A program made the translations under genes and the position numbers. From Oscillospiraceae bacterium (GTDB lineage Bacteria > Bacillota > Clostridia > Oscillospirales > Ruminococcaceae), in the NCBI GenBank assembly GCA_017828975.1, contig JAGAJN010000032.1, positions 37,533 through 101,532 on the forward strand: DNA of 64,000 nucleotides. The letters are read 5' to 3'. Positions 1 through 8,461 of this stretch are shown here, one piece after another. A model generated the notes under the pieces. It was not told the DNA's origin and made no database searches. It saw nothing but the letters and a program-made list of their open reading frames with translations. Numbering within the stretch: position 1 is the first letter of the stretch; every line of letters begins with the position of its first letter.

Positions 1-49
1 TGTCCTTTACCTCAGACGGCATTGCCGCAATTATTCCGATAGTTTTCAT
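1..49 (-). CDS. mtnN: 5'-methylthioadenosine/S-adenosylhomocysteine nucleosidase, N-terminal fragment
   Basis: Only the first 16 codons lie in the window, read leftward from an ATG at 47-49 and giving MKTIGIIAAMPSEVKD. The GIIxAMxxEV pattern at the very N terminus is the usual opening of MTA/SAH nucleosidases, which cleave adenine from methylthioadenosine and S-adenosylhomocysteine in methyl-group salvage. A GAAAGGA ribosome site precedes the ATG at about 58-65. The rest of the gene lies beyond the left edge, so the family call rests on the start motif alone. Other phosphorylase-superfamily nucleosidases are possible. Confidence 0.6.
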   Translation of the reverse strand, partial: MKTIGIIAAMPSEVKD

Positions 50-132
50 TTTATACATTCCTTTCATAGAGCAAATTTTGTTCATCTATAAGTATAGCAT
101 ATGTCGGCGAAAAATGCAAATAATCCTTTTAA

Positions 133-228
133 AAATGTTGAGAGTTGAATTATTTGATGACACTGCCGCATTATTTTTCTGCAAATATTAGCGAAAATTT
201 ATAATTCAACACTAAACACTCAACATTA
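133..228. repeat. Facing pair of GTTGAG-type intergenic repeats
   Basis: TGTTGAGAGTTGAATTAT at 136-153 faces ATAATTCAACACT at 201-213, followed by a second CAACATT unit. The two arms can pair around about 50 bases. It is the first of at least ten such loci in the window. Confidence 0.6.
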
Positions 229-231
229 GTC

Positions 232-260
232 TTGACAAATACCCCTAGGGGGTATATAAT
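232..260 (+). promoter_or_regulatory. csoR-copA promoter with CsoR operator
   Basis: A consensus TTGACA at 232-237 and TATAAT at 255-260 are 17 bases apart. The spacer is almost wholly filled by the palindrome TACCCCTAGGGGGTA (240-254), which matches the known CsoR operator style of C runs facing G runs. Bound CsoR would block RNA polymerase, and Cu(I) would release it. This makes copper autoregulation of the operon very likely. Confidence 0.85.
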
Positions 261-290
261 AGATACAGACAAGCGAAAGGAGCAAACGAT

Positions 291-596
291 ATGAGCAAAG
301 AAAAATGTGAGTGCTGTAAGCGCACAAAGCACCGTTCCGAAGAGGAGCATAAACGGCTTTTAAACAGACTGAGCCGCATTGAAGGACAGATCAGGGGAAT
401 AAAAAATATGGTTGAAGAGGACGCATACTGCACCGACATAATCATTCAGGTGACAGCCGCAAACGCAGCACTGAATTCATTCAGCAAGGAGCTGCTTTCG
501 GAGCATATCCGCACCTGTGTTGCCGAGGATATACGAAACGGCAAGGACGACGTTATCGACGATTTACTGCTGACTATCCAAAAACTAATGAAATGA
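291..596 (+). CDS. csoR: CsoR-family copper-sensing transcriptional repressor
   Basis: A 101-residue all-helical protein of the DUF156 family. The Cu(I) ligand set Cys47, His72 and Cys76 is visible (YCTDI; SEHIRTC), which separates CsoR from the formaldehyde sensor FrmR and from RcnR. The RLSRIEGQIRGI segment at about 26-37 is the conserved DNA-contact helix. An extra Cys-rich head (CECC at 6-9) is present and could tune metal binding. The gene has a good AAAGGAG site 8 bases upstream, lies just ahead of copA, and is read from a promoter that contains its likely operator. It is therefore expected to repress its own operon until Cu(I) binds. Confidence 0.93.
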   Translation: MSKEKCECCKRTKHRSEEEHKRLLNRLSRIEGQIRGIKNMVEEDAYCTDIIIQVTAANAALNSFSKELLSEHIRTCVAEDIRNGKDDVIDDLLLTIQKLMK

Positions 597-606
597 AGGG
601 ATAAAA

Positions 607-3075
607 ATGAAGCAATTTAACGTCACGGGAATGAGCTGCGCCGCCTGCTCCGCCCGTGTAGAAAAGGCGGTTTCCGAAGTAAACGGCGTGACCTCCTGCT
701 CGGTCAGTCTGCTGACAAATTCCATGGGCGTGGAGGGAACGGCAGCCCCCGCCGAAATAATCGCCGCCGTTGAAAAGGCAGGCTACGGCGCATCGGAAAA
801 GGGCAAAGCCGCCGAAAAGCCCGATGAAAACGCCCTTGCCGACAAGGAAACTCCCCTGTTAAAGCAGCGTCTTATCTGGTCGGTGGGATTTCTGGTCGTG
901 CTGATGTACTTTTCAATGGGGCATATGATGTGGGGATTTCCGCTGCCCGCATTTTTCGACGGAAATCACGTTGCCATGGGTCTTGTCCAGCTGCTTCTGA
1001 CGGTCGCCGTAATGGTCATCAATCAGAAATTTTTCGTAAACGGCTTCAAAGGTCTTATCCATAAATCGCCTAATATGGATACTCTCGTGGCTCTCGGCTC
1101 GGCGGCGGCGTTTGTTTACAGCACCTACGCCCTTTTCGCCATGACCGACGCACAGACTGCGGGGGACAGCGAAGCCGTTATGTCCTATATGCACGAATTC
1201 TACTTTGAATCCGCCGCTATGATTCTTGCCCTGATAACCGTCGGCAAAACTCTTGAAGCCCGTTCAAAGGGCAAGACCACCGACGCTTTGAAGGGGCTGA
1301 TGAAGCTTTCCCCGAAAACTGCCGTAATTCTCCGTGACGGTCGGGAGATCGAAATTCCCGCCGATGAACTGTCCGTGGGAGATGTTTTCATCGTCCGACC
1401 GGGTGCTGCCATTCCCGCTGACGGAACGGTCACCGAGGGACACAGCGCAGTTGACGAGTCCGCAGTTACAGGAGAAAGCGTCCCCGCCGATAAGGATATT
1501 GGGGACAGAGTTTTCGCCGCAACCATCAATCAGTCGGGCTTTATGAAATGCAAAGCCGTCCGTGTGGGCGAGGACACGGCACTTGCGGAGATTATCCGAA
1601 TGGTCAGCGACGCCGCAGCCACAAAAGCGCCCATTGCCAAGGCAGCCGACAAGGTTTCGGGGATATTCGTGCAGACGGTCATTGCCATTGCCGCAGTTAC
1701 AACGGTCATTTGGCTGCTGACGGGCGCACAATTCGGGCTTGCCCTTGCGAGAGGAATTTCCGTCCTTGTTATAAGCTGCCCCTGCGCCCTCGGTCTGGCA
1801 ACGCCCGTGGCAATTATGGTCGCAAACGGCGTGGGAGCGAAAAACGGCATACTGTTCAAGACCGCCGCCGCTATCGAGGAAACGGGAAAGACCGCCATTG
1901 CCGTCCTTGACAAAACGGGTACGGTCACAAGCGGAAAGCCCGCCGTTACCGATATTATCCCCGCAAAAGGAGTTACCGAAGGTGAGCTTATCTCCGACGC
2001 ATATTCCCTTGAAATTCGGAGCGAACACCCCCTTGCAAGGGCGGTCACGGAATACGCCGAAAGGAGCGGCGCAAACCGTTTCGATGTGACCGATTTCAAG
2101 GCACTTCCGGGAAACGGGCTTACAGCGTCCCTCGGAAATGACATTTTGTCGGCGGGAAATCTGAAATTTGCCGAAACTCTTGCGGACATTCCCGAGGATA
2201 TGGAAACCATCTCCGAAAAGCTGTCCGAAAGCGGGAAAACTCCCCTTTTCTTCTGCAAAAATCGCCGCTTGACGGGAATTATCGCCGTTGCGGACACTAT
2301 CAAGGAGGACAGCAGACAGGCAGTTTCCGAGCTGAAAAATATGGGTATCCGAGTGGTGATGCTGACGGGAGATAACGAGCGCACCGCCAAAGCGATCGCA
2401 GCGCAGGCGGGCATTGACGAGGTAATCTCTGGCGTTCTCCCCGACGGAAAGGAAGCCGTTATCCGCAAACTTATGACCGAGGGAAAAACTGCAATGGTAG
2501 GCGACGGCATAAACGACGCACCCGCTCTCACCCGTGCAGACATAGGTATCGCCGTGGGTGCGGGCACGGATATTGCTATCGACGCCGCAGATGTCGTGCT
2601 GATGAACAGCCGTTTAAGCGACGTTCCCGCAGCTATCAGACTCAGCCGTGCGGCGCTTCGGAATATCCGTCAGAACCTGTTCTGGGCGTTTTTCTACAAT
2701 GCCGTGGGAATTCCCCTTGCGGCGGGCGGGCTGCTGAATCCCATGTTTGCGGCGGCTGCCATGAGTCTGTCAAGCTTCTGCGTAGTTTCAAATGCTCTGA
2801 GATTAAATCTTGTGAACATTCGTGACACGCATAAGGATAAAAAAATCAAAACCAAAAAGGAGAAAAAAGCTATGTTAGTTACAATGAAAATTGAAGGTAT
2901 GATGTGCGGTCACTGCGAAGCGACTGTCAAGAAGGCTCTGGAAGCTGTCCCGGGCGTTATTTCCGCAGAGGTCAGCCACGAAAAGGGCGAGGCGGCAGTC
3001 ACCCTGTCCGAACCGGTACCCTTTGACGTACTGAAAAAGGCAGTCGAGGACAAGGACTACAAAGTTGTAGAGTAA
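607..3075 (+). CDS. copA: Cu(I)-exporting P1B-type ATPase with fused C-terminal CopZ-like domain
   Basis: An 822-residue heavy-metal P-type ATPase that pumps Cu(I) across the cytoplasmic membrane. Order: N-terminal metal-binding domain with GMSCAAC (8-14), membrane helices, actuator loop TGES (288), the metal-transport Cys-Pro-Cys at 391-393, phosphorylation motif DKTGT (435) and hinge GDGINDAP (about 632). After the last helix pair there is a Lys-rich linker and a second metal-binding domain, GMMCGHC (764-770). The linker is odd: it contains a seven-A run at 2839-2845 and a good ribosome site just before an in-frame ATG (2872), as though copA and copZ had fused. It begins 10 bases after csoR and shares its copper-responsive promoter. 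Confidence 0.95.
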   Translation: MKQFNVTGMSCAACSARVEKAVSEVNGVTSCSVSLLTNSMGVEGTAAPAEIIAAVEKAGYGASEKGKAAEKPDENALADKETPLLKQRLIWSVGFLVVLMYFSMGHMMWGFPLPAFFDGNHVAMGLVQLLLTVAVMVINQKFFVNGFKGLIHKSPNMDTLVALGSAAAFVYSTYALFAMTDAQTAGDSEAVMSYMHEFYFESAAMILALITVGKTLEARSKGKTTDALKGLMKLSPKTAVILRDGREIEIPADELSVGDVFIVRPGAAIPADGTVTEGHSAVDESAVTGESVPADKDIGDRVFAATINQSGFMKCKAVRVGEDTALAEIIRMVSDAAATKAPIAKAADKVSGIFVQTVIAIAAVTTVIWLLTGAQFGLALARGISVLVISCPCALGLATPVAIMVANGVGAKNGILFKTAAAIEETGKTAIAVLDKTGTVTSGKPAVTDIIPAKGVTEGELISDAYSLEIRSEHPLARAVTEYAERSGANRFDVTDFKALPGNGLTASLGNDILSAGNLKFAETLADIPEDMETISEKLSESGKTPLFFCKNRRLTGIIAVADTIKEDSRQAVSELKNMGIRVVMLTGDNERTAKAIAAQAGIDEVISGVLPDGKEAVIRKLMTEGKTAMVGDGINDAPALTRADIGIAVGAGTDIAIDAADVVLMNSRLSDVPAAIRLSRAALRNIRQNLFWAFFYNAVGIPLAAGGLLNPMFAAAAMSLSSFCVVSNALRLNLVNIRDTHKDKKIKTKKEKKAMLVTMKIEGMMCGHCEATVKKALEAVPGVISAEVSHEKGEAAVTLSEPVPFDVLKKAVEDKDYKVVE
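2872..3075 (+). CDS. Possible separate CopZ copper chaperone from an internal start within copA
   Basis: The in-frame ATG at codon 756 of copA sits 8 bases after an AAAAAGGAGA ribosome site (2854-2863). It would give a 67-residue protein beginning MLVTMKIEGMMCGHC, the exact size and start of a free-standing CopZ copper chaperone. CopZ hands Cu(I) to CopA and CsoR. No stop codon separates it from copA, so it may be made as part of the fusion, on its own, or both. The metal site Cys-Gly-His-Cys is complete. This is inference from the sequence layout; nothing shows that the internal start is used. Confidence 0.45.
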   Translation: MLVTMKIEGMMCGHCEATVKKALEAVPGVISAEVSHEKGEAAVTLSEPVPFDVLKKAVEDKDYKVVE

Positions 3076-3078
3076 TGC

Positions 3079-3207
3079 GGAAAGTGGAGAGTGGAAAGTG
3101 GAATTATAAGTGTTGAGATAAATGTGGAAAGTGAAGTTTTTTAATTCACCATTCAGCATTTAACACTAAAAATTTCACTTTCCGCTTTTCACATTTCACA
3201 CTAAAAA
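3079..3207. repeat. GTGGAAAGTGG / GTTGAG intergenic repeat cluster
   Basis: Direct copies of GTGGAAAGTGGA-type units at 3079-3135 face TTCACTTTCC and TTTCACA units at 3172-3205. GTGGAAAGTGAA and TTCACTTTCC can form a long stem just after copA and may serve as its transcript end. Confidence 0.55.
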
Positions 3208-3219
3208 ATAATATTTTTG

Positions 3220-3248
3220 TTGACAATTTCGGGTAAATCTGATAAAAT
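3220..3248 (+). promoter_or_regulatory. Sigma-A promoter for the diguanylate cyclase gene
   Basis: TTGACA at 3220-3225 and TAAAAT at 3243-3248 with a 17-base spacer, about 34 bases ahead of the start codon. Confidence 0.75.
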
Positions 3249-3281
3249 ATAAATATATGCAAAAAATATGAGGTGTATCGG

Positions 3282-4997
3282 TTGAAAAGACAAAATATCA
3301 CTTCGGTTTCATTTATATTTTATCTGGCAGCAATAGCGGCTGCCTTCGTTCTGCTTATATATTCTGTTATAAAGGACAGTCCCGCCGAGAAAAACCAATT
3401 CCTTGATTTTAACGGAAGCTGGTATCTTGACGAGGAGCTTACTCTCCCTGCGGACACGTCGGAGCCGTCCGAAATTGTGGGCTACGAAACAGGAAAGGCT
3501 CTGAGCTTTTTTGCACGGCTCCCCGAGATTTCGGAAAAGGGCTTCTCGCTGAATTTTCGCCTGAAAAACAGCGAAGCGGAAATATACTTCGTAAACGAGG
3601 ACGGCAGCCGTGAGTTCGTCCAAAAAACCGCCGATATTCAGCCCCTTTACGGCAAATCGGTGGGAACGGTTTGGATGGACATTCCCCTTGACACCTCCGA
3701 CGGCGGAAGGCTGATGGAGATACTTTTCACCCCCTGCTACGATGATTCGGGCTGCTATCTGGACAATTTCAAGATCGGCAGGACGACTCAGCTTATCTCA
3801 AATGCCATAGGCGAGCGTGTTATCGGGGCGGCTACCTGTATCATTATGCTTTTCACGGGAATTCTGCTGATAGTACTGCATTTTCTGATCGAAATATCTA
3901 CAAGTTCGGGAAACAAGGAGATGCTCTATCTGGGAATTTTCGCCGCCATGACCTCCTGCTGGGCGCTGGTTGAAACCAAATTCCTGAACTTTTTTACGGA
4001 AAACACAGGCGCTGTCCACAACTTAGCCTGCATGAGCCTTATGCTGATAATCCTGCCCCTTTTCCTGTTCTATCAGCGGGATATTGACGAGAAAAACAGC
4101 AAGGTAGTGCCGGCAGTCTGCATAATGTCCGTGCTGAATTTCGTCGTATGCTGCGTTCTGCATTTTGCGGGGATAAAAGATTTCCACGAAACTCTGACGC
4201 TTACGCATATTACCACCGGAATTGCCTGCGTCTGCATACTTTACACGGGCTATGTCCGCTGCTTCAAGCGGAAAAACGTGGAAAGAACGGATATAGTGTC
4301 CTCCGTGGGAATGGCAGTTATCGCCGTTTTTGCCGCTATTGACATTGTAAGATACCGTATGGGCGGCGTTAACGACAGCGAGCTGTTTACCCGAATAGGT
4401 CTGCTTATCTACATAATAACGCTTGGAATATGCACCCTCAGCTACACCGCACAGATGGTGAAAAAGGGCGCAGAAGCCGAGCTTATCAGCCGCCTTGCCT
4501 ATGAGGACGGTCTTACGGGAATGGGCAACCGCACCGCCTACAAGGAGCGCATCGCCGCCCTTGACAGAAGCGGAAATTACACCTTCTTTATGTTCGACAT
4601 CAACAACCTGAAATATGTCAACGACAACATCGGTCATCAGACGGGCGACAAAATGATAATCGCCGCCTCGGAGGTCATAAAACAGGTTTTCTCGCCGCTG
4701 GGGAAATGCTACCGTATCGGCGGAGATGAATTTGTCTGCATCGCGGAATCGGCGGTCAACGCAGAGATGTACTGCAATGTGTTCTTCGAGGAGCTTCGGC
4801 TTTACCGTGAAAACAATAACCCCGATTTCCCCCTTTCCGTCGCTTTGGGAAGTCAGGTCTGCCATTCGGGAGAGAATATCGACGCTGCTATCCACAAAGC
4901 CGACCAGAAGATGTACACCTGCAAGGCTGAATTAAAAGCAAAGGATAAAACTCTTATGGAAAGGAAAAATCCCTCCCCGTCGGCAACAACAGCATAA
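3282..4997 (+). CDS. Membrane-anchored GGDEF diguanylate cyclase
   Basis: About 571 residues. It makes cyclic di-GMP from two GTP. After one N-terminal helix comes a soluble extracytoplasmic segment (about 35-165) that looks like a beta-rich sensor module. A block of about seven membrane helices follows (about 175-385), then a cytoplasmic GGDEF domain with intact GGDEF at 480-484 (YRIGGDEFVC). The whole resembles 7TMR-DISM receptors. No RxxD inhibitory site is seen five residues before GGDEF, so product inhibition through that site is unlikely. The chosen start is TTG at 3282, because GAGG at 3270-3273 sits 8 bases before it; an upstream GTG at 3273 overlaps that ribosome site. A role in the motility-to-sessile switch would fit the flagellar genes, but the ligand is unknown. 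Confidence 0.88.
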   Translation: MKRQNITSVSFIFYLAAIAAAFVLLIYSVIKDSPAEKNQFLDFNGSWYLDEELTLPADTSEPSEIVGYETGKALSFFARLPEISEKGFSLNFRLKNSEAEIYFVNEDGSREFVQKTADIQPLYGKSVGTVWMDIPLDTSDGGRLMEILFTPCYDDSGCYLDNFKIGRTTQLISNAIGERVIGAATCIIMLFTGILLIVLHFLIEISTSSGNKEMLYLGIFAAMTSCWALVETKFLNFFTENTGAVHNLACMSLMLIILPLFLFYQRDIDEKNSKVVPAVCIMSVLNFVVCCVLHFAGIKDFHETLTLTHITTGIACVCILYTGYVRCFKRKNVERTDIVSSVGMAVIAVFAAIDIVRYRMGGVNDSELFTRIGLLIYIITLGICTLSYTAQMVKKGAEAELISRLAYEDGLTGMGNRTAYKERIAALDRSGNYTFFMFDINNLKYVNDNIGHQTGDKMIIAASEVIKQVFSPLGKCYRIGGDEFVCIAESAVNAEMYCNVFFEELRLYRENNNPDFPLSVALGSQVCHSGENIDAAIHKADQKMYTCKAELKAKDKTLMERKNPSPSATTA

Positions 4998-5000
4998 AAT

Positions 5001-5038
5001 AAAGCTGTCGGTTTTATCAGACCGACAGCTATTTTTTT
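5001..5038 (+). terminator. Bidirectional intrinsic terminator
   Basis: AGCTGTCGGT (5003-5012) pairs with ACCGACAGCT (5021-5030), followed by eight T. On the minus strand the same stem is followed by TTTATTTTA, so it can end both the diguanylate cyclase and the nitroreductase transcripts. The stop codon of the latter lies inside the T run. Confidence 0.9.
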
Positions 5039-5772
5039 TACATTCTGAATGTACCCATATACTTATGACCCTTTACCGTCTTAGGCTCCTTTATCTTCAC
5101 CCAGCGGAAGGTTTCGGGATTGTCCACGTACATATGAGCAAGTGCACAGCCAATGTCAAAGTTGGAAAAATCGCCCGTTACCTTTGACATAAGTCCGCCG
5201 CCCGAGCTGTAAACGTCCATAAACTTTCCGTCATGGAGGAAATACCAGGGCTGACCGTTATTTGCGGAGGGAGCAAGTCTTGCAGGCTCCAAGCGGGAGT
5301 CCACAACATCGGATATAGCCTTTCTTTCCTTGCGCTTGAAATCATCTGTGAAACGGTACATCTCACCCTTTGCCTTGCCGAATGCAAGAGTTATGTAGTA
5401 TTTCAGACCGTCCTCACCGCAGACACCCGGGGCAAGCTTTGCCGAGCCCAGCCAGCAGGTGCCGACGCCCAGGCTCTGAATGTACAGATCAAGCTGCTGA
5501 TACATAAAGCCCAGCTTCATCTCATAGTCGCTGTCGCTTGTATCGGCAAAAAGAACGTAATAGTGAGGTGCCTTCCAGCGTGCCATTGATTTGATGCTTG
5601 TTGCGGTGGTGAGTCTTGCAACGGTTCTCAGCGGACTATCCTCGTCCAGCTGCTTTAATTTGTTTTCCGCAAAATCCTGTATGGACAAAAGCGTTTGCTG
5701 ATCCACAGGTGTTGCTTCATAGCTTCTTATGCTCTTGCGTTTGTAGATGGTTTGCTTCAAGGTTAATGCCAT
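5038..5772 (-). CDS. Nitroreductase-family FMN-dependent oxidoreductase
   Basis: A 244-residue protein opening with KRKSIRSYEATPVD, the classic nitroreductase-family start, in which Arg and Ser residues contact FMN phosphate. A second conserved stretch with LGVGTCWLG lies at about 105-113. These flavoenzymes use NAD(P)H to reduce nitro compounds, quinones or enones, and the natural substrate is rarely known. The internal repeat of the family core (EPARLAPSANNGQPW at about 162-176) resembles the two-lobed TM1586-type nitroreductases, in which one chain holds both halves. The ribosome site GGAGGG lies 7 bases before the ATG. It is the last gene of a leftward run that includes ctpA and the cell-division genes, though a functional link is not evident. 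Confidence 0.85.
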   Translation of the reverse strand: MALTLKQTIYKRKSIRSYEATPVDQQTLLSIQDFAENKLKQLDEDSPLRTVARLTTATSIKSMARWKAPHYYVLFADTSDSDYEMKLGFMYQQLDLYIQSLGVGTCWLGSAKLAPGVCGEDGLKYYITLAFGKAKGEMYRFTDDFKRKERKAISDVVDSRLEPARLAPSANNGQPWYFLHDGKFMDVYSSGGGLMSKVTGDFSNFDIGCALAHMYVDNPETFRWVKIKEPKTVKGHKYMGTFRM

Positions 5773-5816
5773 TGTATATCCCTCCGAAAATTATTTTTTG
5801 ATTAGTTTTCCGAGAA

Positions 5817-7088
5817 TTATTCCGTTTTTGCGGCAGGCTGCTGACCGAGGGTGGTATCAAGCACCTCCAACGCCTTGGAAAGCTGAGTGTCCAGCCCGTT
5901 CAGCTGCTGCTCTATGGTGATATTTTTGGAATCAATGCCGTCGGGCAGTTCCATTTCAAAGTTCGGCTTAACGCCCACTCCCGTGAATTCACCGCTGTTT
6001 TTGGTTTTCAGAACGGCGACCGTCACCTTTACGGCACTTCCGTCACGGAGCTTGTGAGTGGTCTGCATAACGCCCTTTCCGTAGGTCGTCGTTCCTACAA
6101 GCTGAGCGTTTTTCTCGTCCCTGAGAGCAAGGGCGAAAAGCTCGGAACAGCTTGCTGTCTTTCCGTTTACCAGCACGGTGATGGGCAGCTTTATTTCCGT
6201 TTCGGCGGTGGTATGGACGGTGACCTCCGTCCTGTCCTTGTACTCGGCGGTAACGGGGTCACATTCGCCGATAATAAGGTTCAGGCAGTCGCTGAGCGAT
6301 GTTACCAGCCCGCCCAGATTATCTCTTACATCGAAAACTATTCCTACCGCACCCGCCGCCGTCAGCTCGTCAAGCTGTGCCTTCAGCTGCTCTGCGGTCT
6401 TGGAATTGAAGGTGGATATTTTTATATATGCGTAACGGTCGTCTATCATACGTCCCGTAACGCTGACAATTTCATCTCGTCTTGAAACCAGCTCGAAATT
6501 CAAAAACTGCGGCGGGACGGTAGCCTCTGCCCCCTCAGCTTCAACACGTCTGCGGACAGCCAGCTTCACCTTAGTGCCCTCTGTGCAGTCAAGCAGGGCA
6601 ACAGCTTCATTGTAACCGCCCTCGTATGCGATAACGTCCGTGTCGTTTACCGCCAGAATGACATCTCCCGCCTGCATTCCCGCTTCATGGGCGGCGGTGT
6701 TTACCATAACGGAGGTCACCTTGATGTAACCGCTTTCCTCCTTTTCAAAGGTAAAGCCCAAGCCCATGGTGTAGCCCGAGTCCTTCTGAGTTACCTTTGC
6801 GTACTCCTCGGCGGTGTAATATTCTGCGTAATTATCCTGCAATCCGAAAATATAGCCCTTTGCGATACATTCCATAAGATAGTCCTCGTCGATCTCCTTA
6901 TAGAACTTCGTCCTCGCAAAGCTGTCCAGCTCACTGAGCTTGGTGTAAATTTCCTCTCGCTCGGTAACGCTCTGCACCTTTGAATTGAACAGGCTCAAAG
7001 AGTAATTATTCGTGATAACAAATGTGACTGCCGCCGTGACCGCCATTAAGCTGACGGTTATCCCGACGGATATTTTTTTGTTGAACAT
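5817..7088 (-). CDS. ctpA: S41 family carboxy-terminal processing protease with PDZ domain
   Basis: A 423-residue membrane-anchored serine protease. One N-terminal helix (about 8-27) leaves the rest outside the membrane. A PDZ domain lies at about 115-175 (MQAGDVILAVNDTDV) and binds substrate tails. The peptidase core follows with the catalytic Ser in TASCSELFALAL and the catalytic Lys in TTTYGKG, so the Ser-Lys dyad is intact. Family members trim or degrade envelope proteins and in many Firmicutes control cell-wall hydrolases. Here it directly follows the LytM/EnvC-like gene by 15 bases, downstream of ftsEX, which suggests that it acts on division-associated wall turnover. That link is inference. 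Confidence 0.92.
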   Translation of the reverse strand: MFNKKISVGITVSLMAVTAAVTFVITNNYSLSLFNSKVQSVTEREEIYTKLSELDSFARTKFYKEIDEDYLMECIAKGYIFGLQDNYAEYYTAEEYAKVTQKDSGYTMGLGFTFEKEESGYIKVTSVMVNTAAHEAGMQAGDVILAVNDTDVIAYEGGYNEAVALLDCTEGTKVKLAVRRRVEAEGAEATVPPQFLNFELVSRRDEIVSVTGRMIDDRYAYIKISTFNSKTAEQLKAQLDELTAAGAVGIVFDVRDNLGGLVTSLSDCLNLIIGECDPVTAEYKDRTEVTVHTTAETEIKLPITVLVNGKTASCSELFALALRDEKNAQLVGTTTYGKGVMQTTHKLRDGSAVKVTVAVLKTKNSGEFTGVGVKPNFEMELPDGIDSKNITIEQQLNGLDTQLSKALEVLDTTLGQQPAAKTE

Positions 7089-7103
7089 AGTTTACCTCGT
7101 GAG

Positions 7104-8306
7104 TTATTGCTTTTTGTAGAATTTCATAGGGTCGGTGTGCTGACCGTTTATTCTTACCTCAAAATGGAGATGTGCCCCGTAGGAATTTCCCGTATTGCCA
7201 ATAGCGGCTATCTTCTGCCCCTTGGTAACGGTCTGACCGACGGAAACGTAAACCTCGCTGCAGTGACCGTAAAGGGTGGTATATCCCCCGCCGTGGTCGA
7301 TGATAACGTATTTTCCGTAGCTGTAACCGGGGGTGTAGGTTTTTTGCGCCAGAATTACCGTCCCCGCCTGAGCAGCAACGATGTCCTTTCCCGCACAGCC
7401 CGGCTTGGTAATGTCAACGCCCTTGTGGAACTGCTGCTTGCCGAAAAGGTCACGCCAGCCGTATCCGTCGGACAGATTGTGGACCTGAGGTGCGGGCCAT
7501 GTGAAATCGGAACCGATAAACACCTTTTCCTGAGAAGCCAGACGCTTTATTTCCGCCTGAAGTGCAGCCTCCACCTTTTCCTCCTCGGCGTCAATTTCCT
7601 CGGAACGTGCGGCGTAGTCCTCCGCTTCCTTGTTTATCATTTCAAGGACTTCAACAGAATTATTGTAGCTGTCCTGCAGCTCGGCAAGAAGCGTTTCCTG
7701 CTCGGAGATAGTCTGCTTCTGCTCGTCAAGACGGGTGTTCAGGGTTTCGCAGTCGGTGTTATAGGTGTCAAGCTGCTTGTTTAAATCGTCTATCATTTCC
7801 TTGTCACGGACGGACATACGCTTTACCATTTCCATACGGGCAAGCATCTCGTAAAAATCCGACGAACCCGCAATTACGGAAGCATAGCTTGCATCTCCCG
7901 CAATATACATAGCCCGAAGCCTGTCACGGAACATAGAAATGCTTTTGTCGATGTCCTCCTTCTGCTGTGTGATACGGTCGTTCAGGTCGGAGATCTGAGC
8001 TTCCAGCTCGTCAGCCTGAGCGTTTACAATGTCAAGCTCTTTTTCCTGAATTTCTATCTGCTCGGCGTAATATGCCTGATACTGCTCCTGTTCCTCGGCG
8101 CTTTTTTCCAACTCGGCAAGCTTGTTTTTGACCTGTTTTTTCTCGTCGGCAAGCTGTTTTTTCTCGGCTTCCAGTTCGGAAAGGGATTTTCCTGCGGAAA
8201 CTGTCAGCAGATTTGCGCTGTTTGGCAGATATGTCAGACAAGCTGTCCAGACAGCGAAGGCGCAAAGCACAGCCGCTGTTTTTTTCAGGATACTTTTTGC
8301 AGACAA
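7104..8306 (-). CDS. EnvC/NlpD-like murein hydrolase: signal peptide, coiled coil, M23 LytM domain
   Basis: 400 residues. An N-terminal signal segment (about 8-38) is followed by a long charged coiled coil (about 40-255) and a C-terminal M23 domain (about 275-400). Zinc ligands appear intact: His and Asp in HKGVD and the HLHFEV motif near the end. Unlike E. coli EnvC, whose LytM domain is degenerate, this one should be an active peptidoglycan endopeptidase. EnvC/PcsB/CwlO-type proteins bind the extracellular loop of FtsX through their coiled coil. The gene follows ftsE-ftsX on the same strand, so it is the obvious partner that FtsEX would switch on during division or elongation. Confidence 0.92.
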   Translation of the reverse strand: MSAKSILKKTAAVLCAFAVWTACLTYLPNSANLLTVSAGKSLSELEAEKKQLADEKKQVKNKLAELEKSAEEQEQYQAYYAEQIEIQEKELDIVNAQADELEAQISDLNDRITQQKEDIDKSISMFRDRLRAMYIAGDASYASVIAGSSDFYEMLARMEMVKRMSVRDKEMIDDLNKQLDTYNTDCETLNTRLDEQKQTISEQETLLAELQDSYNNSVEVLEMINKEAEDYAARSEEIDAEEEKVEAALQAEIKRLASQEKVFIGSDFTWPAPQVHNLSDGYGWRDLFGKQQFHKGVDITKPGCAGKDIVAAQAGTVILAQKTYTPGYSYGKYVIIDHGGGYTTLYGHCSEVYVSVGQTVTKGQKIAAIGNTGNSYGAHLHFEVRINGQHTDPMKFYKKQ

Positions 8307-8325
8307 GTTAAAACCTCCATATATA

Positions 8326-8461
8326 AATGTTGAAAGTTAAAAGTTAAGAGTTGAATTATCAGCGTTCAGCACGCTTATACAGCGAACGTTCCCGACGGCA
8401 TTACTGCTGTTTATCGGTATGACATCATAATTCATCACTCAACCTTCAACACTCAACACTA
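8326..8461. repeat. Facing GTTGAA-type intergenic repeats
   Basis: TGTTGAAAGTTAAAAGTTAA and GAGTTGAATTAT (8327-8359) face ATAATTCATCACTCAACC and TTCAACACTCAACACT (about 8429-8461). The right arm runs into the end of ftsX. It separates ftsX from the LytM gene. Confidence 0.55.

Noticed and set aside
1264-2567. Long open frames opposite copA
   Set aside because: They lie inside a complete P-type ATPase and show no motif.
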